Part shown: one piece after another, positions 15,586-24,529 of the stretch
Layout: each line of letters starts with the position of its first letter
Numbering within the stretch: the first letter of the stretch is position 1
Assembly (NCBI GenBank): GCA_036557665.1
Contig: DATBHG010000064.1
Location: forward strand, 62,001-126,000
Origin: VAZQ01 sp036557665
Lineage (GTDB): Bacteria > Pseudomonadota > Alphaproteobacteria > Rhizobiales > Xanthobacteraceae
DNA length: 64,000 nucleotides
Reading direction: 5' to 3'
Program-made: the position numbers and the translations under genes
Notes under the pieces: model-generated
What the model saw: the letters and a program-made list of their open reading frames with translations, nothing else
The model's database searches: none
What the model was told of the DNA's origin: nothing

Positions 15586-17469
15586 TCAAAACGCCGGGGT
15601 CGAAGCGAGGGCGCCGCGCAGGAGCCACGCGTAGATCAGCTCGGCGGGATGTGAATGCTGCTCCAGCCCCATGCGGGCGAGGCAGTCCCGGTCGAGTTGC
15701 GTCGCCGGACCCGTAACTGCGCCGTTGAAGGCAAGCCTGGCAAGTCGCAGCGGCGAGGCCGCGCGTAACAGGCTGAGCGCAGACAGAAGACGCTGCTCGG
15801 TCGCGGTAAAATCCGTCCCGAAGGGAAAGCGCGGCAAAAGTCCTGCGCCGCGCAACGGCTCGAGCGCGCGCGTGAGGCGATCAGGCGTATTGTCGCGCCA
15901 CGCCGGCGGCAGCTCGAAGCTCTGCTCGATCTTCCCGGCGTGCTTCGCGCGGGCAAGCAACTCGCTCTGGAAACGCGAGTCCGCCACGGAGAGCATCGCC
16001 GCGATCACCTCGCGATCGGACTTGCCGCGCAGGTCGGCAATGCCGTACTCCGTCACCACGACATCGCGCAAATGGCGCGGGATGGTGGCGTGGCCATAGC
16101 TCCAGCGGATATTCGAGGTCATCCGCCCTGCTGTCGTGCGGGTGGCAGGGAGCACGATGATCGAGCGGGCGCCCTGGAGGACAAAGCCTTGGGCCACGAA
16201 ATTGTACTGCCCGCCGACCCCGCTCACCACTCGCCCGTCCTCCAGACCGTCTGAGACTACTGCGCCAAGCAGTGTCGCCAGCATCGCATGATTGATGAAC
16301 CGGCCTTTGACGCGGGCGCGCCTCTTGGCGGGTTCCTCGTCACCGTAGAGCTCGTTGACGAACGAAACCGCGGTCATGCGCAGCTTCGCGAGCTCCGCCG
16401 GGGGCATCTCCCGCAGCGCGCGATAGAAATCGCGCGACCCTACGAAAAACGCGGCGTTCAGCACGATGCCGTCCACCTCGCGCTTGAGGACGCCGGCATC
16501 GCGCAACGCAAGGAACCCTTCGACCAGCATCTCGCTCACGCCGTGCAGGCCGATGTCGAACGTTCCGCTCTCGCGCAGTCCCGCTGGAGCGCAATCCGCC
16601 GGATCGAGCCGCGCGACAGCTTGCCGGTAATCGGAGTTGTGCCGGTGGCGCAGAATGAGCGCGTGTGTCACCGCGTCGCCGAGGGAGCCGATGCCGAGTT
16701 GCAGCGTGCCGCCGTCGGCCACGGTGCGCGCGACGTTGAGCCCCGCGGCGTGCTCAGCGAGCCCGATCGGCTCGCGCGGCGCGCCAAACAGGGGGAAATC
16801 GGTCTGCGGCGATTCCAACAGAAGATCGAGCTCGGCGGCGGAAACGTCCGCGTCGCCCGGCATGAAAGGCAGCTCGGAATTGACCTGGCCCGCGAACAAA
16901 AAGTCGGTCTCTCCGCGCCGGCGCGCCGCGAGCGCATCGAGGGTGAGATCGGGATTGCAGCTCAGGCTCAAGCGCGTCTCCCCGCCGCGGTTTTGCCTGG
17001 CCACGAGTTGCGCCACGACATTGACGCCGCGCGCAAGCAGGTAGCCGAGCGCATGGGTATAATTGGCGCAGATGTAGTTGCGCTGCGAATCGGGGACGGA
17101 AAGGCGAGTGCCGGGCAGAAAGAAGAACTCGTCCACATGCACATTGCGTGGCAGCCGGCGCTCCCGGAGCGCTACGGCATAGGCAAGCTCGGGATAGCCG
17201 GCAAAAAGGCGCTCCGTCAGCGGCTGCAAAAAGCGCCGCTCCAGCTCCGACCTGCCCCGCGGTTTTTCCAGGGTGAGCGCGGTGAAGATGCGCAGCTGAA
17301 TCGACGCGTCGGCCGCAGCGCGCGCGTACAGTGCGTTGGCTATGTGGTTGGCTTTGCCGAGCCCCAGCGGCAGGGCCAGCACGATCTGCTTGCCGACACG
17401 GGCGATGATCGCATCGGCCACATGATCCGGATCAAGGAACCATTCGGGGTTGCCCCCGCTGTGCTTCAT
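15586..17469 (-). CDS. Acetyl-CoA hydrolase/transferase family protein
   Basis: 627 residues from the ATG at 17469, which overlaps the FadJ-like stop as ATGA. The N-terminal half matches AcetylCoA_hydro (PLGLGKANHIANALY, SVPDSQRNYICANYTHALGY). The C-terminal half matches AcetylCoA_hyd_C (GGQYNFVAQGFVLQGARSII, PRHLRDVVVTEYGIADLRGK). Such enzymes move or hydrolyse CoA between acetate, butyrate, succinate or similar acids. At about 630 residues it is longer than ordinary 4-hydroxybutyrate CoA-transferases (about 430), with about 130 extra C-terminal residues. As last gene of the beta-oxidation operon it may recycle CoA or activate the starting acid. Confidence 0.85.
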   Translation of the reverse strand: MKHSGGNPEWFLDPDHVADAIIARVGKQIVLALPLGLGKANHIANALYARAAADASIQLRIFTALTLEKPRGRSELERRFLQPLTERLFAGYPELAYAVALRERRLPRNVHVDEFFFLPGTRLSVPDSQRNYICANYTHALGYLLARGVNVVAQLVARQNRGGETRLSLSCNPDLTLDALAARRRGETDFLFAGQVNSELPFMPGDADVSAAELDLLLESPQTDFPLFGAPREPIGLAEHAAGLNVARTVADGGTLQLGIGSLGDAVTHALILRHRHNSDYRQAVARLDPADCAPAGLRESGTFDIGLHGVSEMLVEGFLALRDAGVLKREVDGIVLNAAFFVGSRDFYRALREMPPAELAKLRMTAVSFVNELYGDEEPAKRRARVKGRFINHAMLATLLGAVVSDGLEDGRVVSGVGGQYNFVAQGFVLQGARSIIVLPATRTTAGRMTSNIRWSYGHATIPRHLRDVVVTEYGIADLRGKSDREVIAAMLSVADSRFQSELLARAKHAGKIEQSFELPPAWRDNTPDRLTRALEPLRGAGLLPRFPFGTDFTATEQRLLSALSLLRAASPLRLARLAFNGAVTGPATQLDRDCLARMGLEQHSHPAELIYAWLLRGALASTPAF

Positions 17470-19601
17470 GTCAGGCGAGACCAACCCGGATCGGGCTGGA
17501 AGCGCTCGCCATGCGTCTGTGCAAGACGCTCCAGCTCCCGCCGGATCGCTTCCGCCCCTCGGGCCCTGGCGTAATGCATCGGCCCGCCGCGGAACGGGGC
17601 AAATCCGGTGGCGAAGATCATCGCGGCGTCCACGGTGTCCTCGTCCGCGACCACGCCTTCGCGCAGACAGGCAACGCACGCATCCAGCATGGGCAGGATC
17701 AGCCGATCGATCATCGCGCCCGTCGGTGCCGGCGCATTGCGCTCTTTGACCGCCTCGCCGTTCTTCCAGATGTAGAAGCCCTTGCCGGACTTGCGGCCGA
17801 GCTCGCCCAACCCGACCTTGGTGTGCAGCAGCTCTGAAACTTCGGGCATCGGCCGGTCGAGCTTCGCCTTGAGGCTCTCGCCGACATGCAGGCAGATATC
17901 AAGGCCAACCTGGTCCGCCAGCTCGATCGGCCCCATCGGCATGCCGAAGGACAGAGCAGCCGCATCGATGGTCTCGCGCTTGCTGCCTTCCGCCAGCATG
18001 ACCATGGCTTCGAGCATGTACGGCGTAAGCGCACGGTTCACCAAAAATCCCGGCGCGCTCCTCACCGGTGCGGGCAGACGATCGATGCGGCCGAGAAATG
18101 CGCGCGCCCCTGCCAAGACATCGGGCGCCGCCTGATCATGACTGACCACCTCGACCAGCTGCATGCGCGAGACCGGATTGAAGAAATGCAAACCGACAAA
18201 ATGATCCGGCCGCTGCAATTGCGCGCGCAGCTCCTCCAGCGGAATGCTCGATGTGTTGGTGGCGAGAATGGCTCCGGGCTTCATCCGAGGCTCGATGGCA
18301 GCATAGACTTTGCGCTTGAGATCGAGCGTCTCCGGTACTGCCTCGATAACGAGATCGGCGGAGCGCACACCTTCCCCCTCGAGATCGGGGACGAGCCGGT
18401 CGATCGCATCGCGCATCTGCGTCCGCTTGTGCCCGATCTTCCCGAACAGATCGGCCGCACGTTGCACGGATTTGGCGAGCGGCTCGGATTGCATGTCGGC
18501 AAGCGTCACTGCAAAGCCGTGCCAGGCGCACCAGGCGGCGATGTCGCCTCCCATGGCGCCTGCGCCGATGACATGCACCCGGCGCCCTGACCATTCCCCG
18601 TCTGACATCGCCTTGAGACCCTCCCGCAGGAAGAAGACCCGCACCAGGCTCCTGGATGTGTCGGAGACGAGAAGCTGCGCAAAGGACGCGATCTCCGCCT
18701 TCTGCATTTCCTGCCGATTGCCGCCATGCTTCTCCCACAGATCAATGAGGGCATGAGGTGCGGGATAGTGCTGGGCGGGAGCCCTTTTTGCGGTCTGTGT
18801 CCGCATACGCTCGGCCGCAAGCCTGCGCGCGAGCATCGTATTGATGAGGTCGACCAGCATTCCGCCGCGTCGGGTCTTGAGTCTGCCCGCGACCGCAGCG
18901 GCGGCGGCCGCCTGGACGTGCCGCTCCGGCACGACCGCATCCACCAAGCCTAGCGCTCGCGCCCGGCCCGCGCGGACATTGCGGCCGGTAAGCATCATGG
19001 TCATTGCTTCGATCGGATTGATCAGTCGCGGCAACCGAACGGTGCCGCCCAGACCGGGGTGCAGGCCCAGCATGACTTCGGGAAATCCCAGCCGCGCATC
19101 CTCGACCGCGATGCGGTAGTCGCACGCGAGCGCAAGCTCGAGCCCGCCGCCCAGGCAATAGCCGTGGATGACGACAACGGTCGGCATGCTCAACCGGTCG
19201 AGGCGATCAACGATCGCGTGCCCTTCGTTCAGGCGATTTTCAATGAAGGCGAGATCGGTCATGCCGCGAAATTCGCCGATATCCGCGCCGGCAATGAAAC
19301 CGCTCGGCTTTGCCGAGCGCAGCACGACGCCCCTGGGATGCTCGCGTTCAAGGCGCGAGATCACGTCGCTGAGCTCCGCGAATACCTCCTCGTCGAGGGT
19401 GTTTGCGCTCGAGCCTGCTTTGTCCAGGACAAGCCAGGCGAGGCCCTCGTCGTCGCGCGCAAGCTTCCAGTGCCGCCACCCATCGGCGTCGTGCGCGGGC
19501 TCGTCCCTGTGCTGGTCCGGGCCATGAGGACCATCGGGGCCCGGCGACAGCGGACCAAGCTCCAGGTCGCGCGGATGCAGAACGTCCCAAGCCTTGCCCA
19601 T
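17466..19601 (-). CDS. fadJ: Bifunctional enoyl-CoA hydratase / 3-hydroxyacyl-CoA dehydrogenase (FadJ/FadB-like)
   Basis: 711 residues. The N-terminal crotonase part carries both catalytic glutamates: Glu155 in GGGLELALACD and Glu175 in LGFPEVMLGLHPGLGG. The Rossmann motif VIGAGAMGGD (344-353) starts the dehydrogenase. The catalytic His472 and Glu484 are in LHFFNPVSRMQLVEVV, and the C-terminal dehydrogenase domain ends with GFAPFRGGPMHYA. It hydrates 2-enoyl-CoA and oxidises 3-hydroxyacyl-CoA with NAD+. It starts 7 bases after the thiolase stop and overlaps the CoA hydrolase. The first 40 residues are low-complexity Pro/Asp/His and not family-conserved. Confidence 0.92.
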   Translation of the reverse strand: MGKAWDVLHPRDLELGPLSPGPDGPHGPDQHRDEPAHDADGWRHWKLARDDEGLAWLVLDKAGSSANTLDEEVFAELSDVISRLEREHPRGVVLRSAKPSGFIAGADIGEFRGMTDLAFIENRLNEGHAIVDRLDRLSMPTVVVIHGYCLGGGLELALACDYRIAVEDARLGFPEVMLGLHPGLGGTVRLPRLINPIEAMTMMLTGRNVRAGRARALGLVDAVVPERHVQAAAAAAVAGRLKTRRGGMLVDLINTMLARRLAAERMRTQTAKRAPAQHYPAPHALIDLWEKHGGNRQEMQKAEIASFAQLLVSDTSRSLVRVFFLREGLKAMSDGEWSGRRVHVIGAGAMGGDIAAWCAWHGFAVTLADMQSEPLAKSVQRAADLFGKIGHKRTQMRDAIDRLVPDLEGEGVRSADLVIEAVPETLDLKRKVYAAIEPRMKPGAILATNTSSIPLEELRAQLQRPDHFVGLHFFNPVSRMQLVEVVSHDQAAPDVLAGARAFLGRIDRLPAPVRSAPGFLVNRALTPYMLEAMVMLAEGSKRETIDAAALSFGMPMGPIELADQVGLDICLHVGESLKAKLDRPMPEVSELLHTKVGLGELGRKSGKGFYIWKNGEAVKERNAPAPTGAMIDRLILPMLDACVACLREGVVADEDTVDAAMIFATGFAPFRGGPMHYARARGAEAIRRELERLAQTHGERFQPDPGWSRLT

Positions 19602-19608
19602 GCGCGCC

Positions 19609-20895
19609 CTACACCGTCTCGATCAGCATGGCGCCGCCCTGGCCGCCGCCGATGCATTCCGTCGCGATCCCCTGCTTGACACCAAGGCGCTTCATCGCGT
19701 TGACCAGATGCAACACGATGCGATTGCCGCTGGCGCCGACGGGATGCCCGAGCCCGATCGCCCCGCCGTCCACATTGAGCCTGTCCCTCGCGATGCGCCC
19801 GGCCGGATGCTCGAGATGCAGCGCCTCGCGGCAGAATTTTTCGTCCTCCCATGCGGCGAGACAGGCCAGAACCTGTGCAGCGAAGGCCTCGTTGAGCTCC
19901 CAAAGCTCGATATCGCCGAGCGCAAGGCCGTGCCGGCGCAGGATGGCGGTGGAGCACAGCACCGGCCCAAGCCCCATGATGGAAGGGTCGAGCGCCGACC
20001 ATTGGCTGTCCACGATTACCGCGCGCGGCTCGAGCCCATGCTGCTTGAGCGCCCGTTCCGAGGCCAGGATTACCCACGAGGCGCCGTCGGTAATCTGCGA
20101 GCTGTTGCCGGCGGTCACCTTTCCCCATGGACGTTCGAATGCCGGCTTGAGCTGGCCCAGCTTCTCTACCGTGCTGTCAGGGCGCGCACCGTCGTCGTGG
20201 TCGTAGACCCGGCCGTCGCGGGTAAACGCGGGCTCCATCTCGCCCGCAAACCATCCTTCCTTCTGCGCGCGCCCAAGCCGCTGTTGGCTCTCGACGGCGT
20301 AGCGGTCGGCATCCAGCCGTGTCACCGCGAAGAGGTGGGCGAGAATCTCCGCAGTCTGACCCATATTGAGCTCGACCAGTGGATCGGTCAGCCCGCGCTC
20401 GAGGCCGATCACCGGCTTGAGGAACGACGGCCGGAATCCGAAAACGGCGGCGACGCGAGACCACATGTCGCGTGCCCCGGCGAGCCGCGCGTACCAATCC
20501 ACCGCACTGCGCCGAAACATCAGAGGCGTGTGGCTGAGCGCCTCCGCCCCGCCTGCCAGGACCAGATCGGACCGACCCTCGCGGATCGACTGGTAACCCG
20601 CGTCGATGGACAGCATGCCCGAGCCGCAATTGATCTGCACCGTGAATGCGGTCATCTCCTCGCCCATGCCCAGCCGGAGCGCGGCGACGCGGGCGGGATT
20701 CATCTCGTCGGCCATCACGTTGACGCAGCCGAGAATGACCTCGTCGAACGCATCGGGCGCAAACGGCTGCCGCAGCAGGAGCGGACGCCCGCAAGCCACC
20801 GCAAGGTCCACGGGCGTGAACGGTCCCGGCCTGCCGCGCGCCCGGATGAAGGGCGTGCGGCTGCCATCGACGATATGGACGGCCCGGCCTGCTAT
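19609..20895 (-). CDS. Acetyl-CoA C-acyltransferase (thiolase), FadI/FadA-like, with a non-standard start (ATA)
   Basis: About 428 residues when read from the ATA at 20893-20895. This extension restores the thiolase N-terminus (HIVDGSRTPFIRARGRPGPF). No ATG, GTG or TTG occurs in frame between the stop at 20962-20964 and the GTG at 20811. Starting at that GTG would delete about 28 conserved residues. Catalytic residues are intact: Cys90 (QINCGSGM), His384 (GLGHPVGASG) and Cys414 (ECIGGGQGG). It cleaves 3-ketoacyl-CoA to acetyl-CoA plus a shortened acyl-CoA. The ATA overlaps the FadE stop (ATAG). Either ATG mutated to ATA, ATA/ATC initiation is used, or there is a sequencing error. Confidence 0.88.
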   Translation of the reverse strand: MAGRAVHIVDGSRTPFIRARGRPGPFTPVDLAVACGRPLLLRQPFAPDAFDEVILGCVNVMADEMNPARVAALRLGMGEEMTAFTVQINCGSGMLSIDAGYQSIREGRSDLVLAGGAEALSHTPLMFRRSAVDWYARLAGARDMWSRVAAVFGFRPSFLKPVIGLERGLTDPLVELNMGQTAEILAHLFAVTRLDADRYAVESQQRLGRAQKEGWFAGEMEPAFTRDGRVYDHDDGARPDSTVEKLGQLKPAFERPWGKVTAGNSSQITDGASWVILASERALKQHGLEPRAVIVDSQWSALDPSIMGLGPVLCSTAILRRHGLALGDIELWELNEAFAAQVLACLAAWEDEKFCREALHLEHPAGRIARDRLNVDGGAIGLGHPVGASGNRIVLHLVNAMKRLGVKQGIATECIGGGQGGAMLIETV

Positions 20896-23156
20896 TCCGC
20901 GGCTGCTTGTGGGCGCATCGGCTGTGATGACACGTCTCCCCTCGCTCGTGGCCCGGTCAGCTCATCTGGCGAAAAGTCATCGACGGCGATGGCCGCCGCC
21001 ACCGCCTCGGTAGCAGTACGGAGCTCCGCCGCCTCCGCATCGTCGATCAGATTGCGCTGCCGCGCTTCCTCGATATCCCGAATATGGGCGTGCCGCAGGC
21101 GCTCCCACAGCGGCTGCACCGCAACCGTGAGCTCGAACGCGCGCTCGAGGCGCGCGAGCCCGTCATTGCCCACCCCCCGCGCAATATCGACCGTGAGCCG
21201 GTCGCGCGTGGGCGACGGCACGAGCAGGATCTCAGCGCAGGCTTGCGTCAAACGATCGGGCGGTCCGCGCCGCCGCACCCCGAACGGCAGCAGCATGAAT
21301 CGCAGCAGCCAAGCCGCCGGGCGCATCGGCAGATTGGCGAGGATCTCATCGAGGCGCGACTCGATTGCGGAGAACCCGCTTTGCATGCACCATTCGACCA
21401 GCGGGAAGTCGGCGTGCTGGCGCCCCTCATCCTCCCAGCGCTTGAGGACGGCCGAGAGCAGATAGAGCTCCGAGAGAATGTCGCCGAAGCGCCCGGAGAT
21501 CATCTCCCGCCGCTTGAGCCCGGCATGGAGGGTGAGCAACGTGGCATCGGTGGCGAGCGCAAAGGCGCAGGCATATCGCGTCAGCAGCTTATAGTGGCGC
21601 CGCACTCTGCCGGGGTCGGGCGCGGCGGCAAAGATGCCGCCGGTCCATGCATGGGCGAAGGCGCGCAGAGCATTGACGCAGGCGTGACGCACGTGCGCCC
21701 AGAACGCGCGATCGAACTCATCAAGCCCGCGGGCGCGATCGGGCTCCCCAAGCGCGGTGATTTCCTGGAGCAGGTAGGGGTGGCTGCGGATCACGCCCTG
21801 GCCGAACTCGATGAGGCTGCGGGTCACGATGTTCGCACCTTCCACGGTAATACCCACCGGAACGGCGCGATAGAAGCTGCCGAGATAATTGAGCGGCCCT
21901 TCCTGCACCGCTTTGCCGCCGTGAATGTCCATGGCGTCGTTGGCGACGATACGCAGCCGCTCGGTCGCCTGCTGCTTCATGATCGCGGTGATCACCGCCG
22001 GCTTGTGGCCATGGTCGATGGCGGCGCAGGTGAGCCGGCGCGCTGCGTCGAGCAGGTAGGAGGTCGCAGCGATACGACCGAGCCGCTCCTCGATCGCCTC
22101 GAACCGGCCGATGGGGAGGTGAAACTGCTCGCGGATGCGCGCGTATGCGCCGCTGACATGCGCAGCAAAGCTGGCGCCTGCCGCTGACAACGACGGCAGC
22201 GAAATGCCGCGCCCGGCGGCTAGCGCGGCCATCAGCATCTTCCAGCCCTTGCCCGCCTGCGCAACGCCGCCGATCACGTGGTCCATGGGAATGAACACGT
22301 CGCGGCCCCAGGTCGGTCCGTTCTGGAACATGTGCAGCGCGGGCAAGTGCCGCCGGCCGATATCGACTCCCGGCAGATCGGTGGGCACGAGCGCGACGGT
22401 GATCCCAGGCGATTCGTAGCTGCCGATCAGGTGATCGGGATCGAACAGCTTGAATGCGAGGCCGAGGACTGTGGCAATGGGCGCAAGCGTGATGTAGCGC
22501 TTGTGCCAGTTCAGTCTGATCCCGAGCGCCTCGCGGCCGTGCCACTCGCCCCGGCACACCACGCCGGAATCGGTCATGGCGGCGGCATCGGAGCCTGCCT
22601 CCGGACTGGTGAGCCCGAAGCAGGGAATCTCTTCGGCCGCCGCCAGCCGCGGCAGCCAATATTCCTGCTGCTCCCTGGTGCCGAAACGAATCAACAGCTC
22701 TCCGGGCCCCAGCGAGTTCGGCACCATCGCGGTGACCGCGCCGGTGATGGAGCGGGTCGAGATCTTGCGAATGATCTCCGAATGGGCGTAGGCGGAAAAT
22801 CCGAGCCCTCCGTACTCCTTCGGGATGATCATTCCGAAGAATCTCTGAGCCTTCAAAAACTCCCAAACCCGCGGAGGCAGGTCGCGCAGCTCCCAGTTGA
22901 TCTCCCACTCGTTGAGCATGCGGCAGAGCTCCTCGACCGGACCATCGAGGAACGCCTGCTCCTCTTGCGAGAGCCGCGCTTTTGGGAACGACAGCAGCTT
23001 CGCCCAGTCGGGACTGCCGCTGAACAGGTCTGCATCCCACCAGACATCGCCGGCTTCGATTGCCTCGCGCTCGGTCACCGAGAGACTCGGCAGCACGCGC
23101 TGCGCCCACCGAAAGATCGGCTGGGTGATCGAGTCGCGCCGGAAAGAAGGAGTCAT
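20892..23156 (-). CDS. Long acyl-CoA dehydrogenase, FadE-like
   Basis: 754 residues, the length of E. coli FadE-type enzymes (about 810) rather than ordinary 380-residue dehydrogenases. The FAD/acyl-CoA fold is seen in WEFLKAQRFFGMIIPKEYGG, CFGLTSPEAGSDAA, RISTRS-type helices and AMDIHGGKAVQEG. The C-terminal extension (FGDILSELYLLSAVLKRWED, RDRLTVDIARGVGNDGLARL) matches the DUF1974 domain. It catalyses the first step of beta-oxidation, acyl-CoA to 2-enoyl-CoA, passing electrons to an electron-transfer protein. The start lies 18 bases after the thioesterase stop, and the end overlaps the restored thiolase start. Confidence 0.92.
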   Translation of the reverse strand: MTPSFRRDSITQPIFRWAQRVLPSLSVTEREAIEAGDVWWDADLFSGSPDWAKLLSFPKARLSQEEQAFLDGPVEELCRMLNEWEINWELRDLPPRVWEFLKAQRFFGMIIPKEYGGLGFSAYAHSEIIRKISTRSITGAVTAMVPNSLGPGELLIRFGTREQQEYWLPRLAAAEEIPCFGLTSPEAGSDAAAMTDSGVVCRGEWHGREALGIRLNWHKRYITLAPIATVLGLAFKLFDPDHLIGSYESPGITVALVPTDLPGVDIGRRHLPALHMFQNGPTWGRDVFIPMDHVIGGVAQAGKGWKMLMAALAAGRGISLPSLSAAGASFAAHVSGAYARIREQFHLPIGRFEAIEERLGRIAATSYLLDAARRLTCAAIDHGHKPAVITAIMKQQATERLRIVANDAMDIHGGKAVQEGPLNYLGSFYRAVPVGITVEGANIVTRSLIEFGQGVIRSHPYLLQEITALGEPDRARGLDEFDRAFWAHVRHACVNALRAFAHAWTGGIFAAAPDPGRVRRHYKLLTRYACAFALATDATLLTLHAGLKRREMISGRFGDILSELYLLSAVLKRWEDEGRQHADFPLVEWCMQSGFSAIESRLDEILANLPMRPAAWLLRFMLLPFGVRRRGPPDRLTQACAEILLVPSPTRDRLTVDIARGVGNDGLARLERAFELTVAVQPLWERLRHAHIRDIEEARQRNLIDDAEAAELRTATEAVAAAIAVDDFSPDELTGPRARGDVSSQPMRPQAAAE

Positions 23157-23174
23157 TGCACCAGCATAACAGAA

Positions 23175-23576
23175 TCAGCTCTCCGGCGGCACCGGGCGGG
23201 GCCGTCTGTCGGCATCGACCGCGACATAGGTGAAAGTACCCTCGGTTACCGGGACGTGCTCGTCGCCCGTACGCCGGCGTGCCCAGCTTTCGATCTTCAC
23301 CGTGATCGATGAGGTGCCGATCCTGACGATCTCGGCGTAGCACGTCACCTCATCTCCGATGAAAACCGGGCGGTGGAAGCTCATCCCGGTGATCGCGATC
23401 GTCGCCGTGCGGCCCTTCGCCCGGCGGGTCGCAACCGTGCCCCCCGCAAGATCCATCTGCGAGAGCAGCCAACCGCCGAAGATGTCGCCAAACGGATTGG
23501 CATCCGCCGGCATGGCAATGGCGCGCAATGCCGGCTCCGTTTCAGGGGGCCGGGGGGCGCTCTTGCTCTGTGTCAT
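23175..23576 (-). CDS. Acyl-CoA thioesterase, YciA-type hotdog protein
   Basis: 133 residues from the ATG at 23576. An in-frame ATG at 23597 adds 7 residues; the longer open frame to 23933 overlaps the divergent hydratase gene. The hotdog signature is DANPFGDIFGGWLLSQMDLA with the catalytic Asp, then MSFHRPVFIGDEVTCYAEIV and SSITVKIESWARR. YciA proteins hydrolyse short- to medium-chain acyl-CoAs in the cytoplasm. It heads the beta-oxidation operon, so it may relieve CoA trapping or control end products. The length matches E. coli YciA (132). Confidence 0.88.
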   Translation of the reverse strand: MTQSKSAPRPPETEPALRAIAMPADANPFGDIFGGWLLSQMDLAGGTVATRRAKGRTATIAITGMSFHRPVFIGDEVTCYAEIVRIGTSSITVKIESWARRRTGDEHVPVTEGTFTYVAVDADRRPRPVPPES

Positions 23577-23670
23577 CGCAAGCTTCTCGCTGACCATCGC
23601 CGGCTGTTTACAATCCCTCGGCATCCATGCCCAGTATGGCGGCACAAGCGAAATTCCGGGAGAGAGCGCG

Positions 23671-24414
23671 ATGGCGAATGAGATCCTGACCGAGCGCAAA
23701 GGGCCAATTCTCGAGATCACGCTCAACCGGCCGGAGATCGGTAATGCGGCTTCCGACACCATGGCAGTGGAGCTGACCAAGCTCCTGCTTGGCGCGGCAG
23801 AGAGCTCCGAGATCGTCGTGCTGAGCGGTGCGGGCAACGATTTCTGCGTCGGCCGCGAGACCATGGGCAAACGGCCACCCGGCGCGCCGCCCGAGGCAAT
23901 CGCGCTGCGCCGCCGCAACGACGTGGTGTTCAACTGCTACGGCGCATTCCGTCGTTGCGAAATCCCGGTCATCGGCGTGGTGAAAGGCCGCGCCTTCGGC
24001 TTCGGTTGCGCCGTCGCGGCGGTGTGCGACATAACCCTTGCAGCCGACACCGCGACCTTCCAGGTCCCCGAGATGGCGCACAACATCATGCCGACCATGG
24101 TGATGTCGGCGCTGGTCGATCGTGTCCCGCGCAAGGCGGCGACCTATCTGGTCTGGTCAACCGCAGTGATCAGTCCGGCGCGGGCGCGTGAAGCGGGCAT
24201 CGTCAGCGAGGTGTATCCGGCGGCCGAGCTCGATGGCGCAGTCGAGGCGCTATGCAAGCGGATCATGCGCGCTCCGCGGCCCGCGCGGGTCGGCTGCAAG
24301 GATTACGCGCGCACCGCTTTTGACATGGATGTTGCCGGCGCGGTCGAGTATGCGCGCAGCATTCATGCCGTGATCAACTCATCGAGTGAGATGATCCCGC
24401 AAGCGACCGGGTAA
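23671..24414 (+). CDS. Enoyl-CoA hydratase/isomerase-family protein lacking one catalytic glutamate
   Basis: 247 residues from the ATG at 23671, preceded by GGGAGAGA. The crotonase fold is clear: ILEITLNRPEIGNAASDTM, DFCVGRETM, GRAFGFGCAVAAVCDITLAA and FQVPEMAHNIMPTMVMSALV. The first catalytic Glu of hydratases (G-x-C-E-L-A) is replaced: the text reads GFGCAVAA. The second position (VPEM) keeps Glu. Crotonases without that residue are often isomerases, hydrolases or decarboxylases. It is divergent from the thioesterase that heads the beta-oxidation operon, with about 90 bases between starts, so control may be shared. Confidence 0.85.
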   Translation: MANEILTERKGPILEITLNRPEIGNAASDTMAVELTKLLLGAAESSEIVVLSGAGNDFCVGRETMGKRPPGAPPEAIALRRRNDVVFNCYGAFRRCEIPVIGVVKGRAFGFGCAVAAVCDITLAADTATFQVPEMAHNIMPTMVMSALVDRVPRKAATYLVWSTAVISPARAREAGIVSEVYPAAELDGAVEALCKRIMRAPRPARVGCKDYARTAFDMDVAGAVEYARSIHAVINSSSEMIPQATG

Positions 24415-24529
24415 AGGTGCAAACGTCTTCCCGCACTCGCGGACAGCGGGCGCTCCCGAGAAACTCGGCAACTCGGCAGCGCGACTGTCGAGAGGATGTC
24501 GACTCAGAGTCACCTAGGAAGGAGGCTGC

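Noticed and set aside
19594..21465. Plus-strand open frame of 623 codons
   Set aside because: Antisense to the thiolase and FadE genes; no protein-like features.
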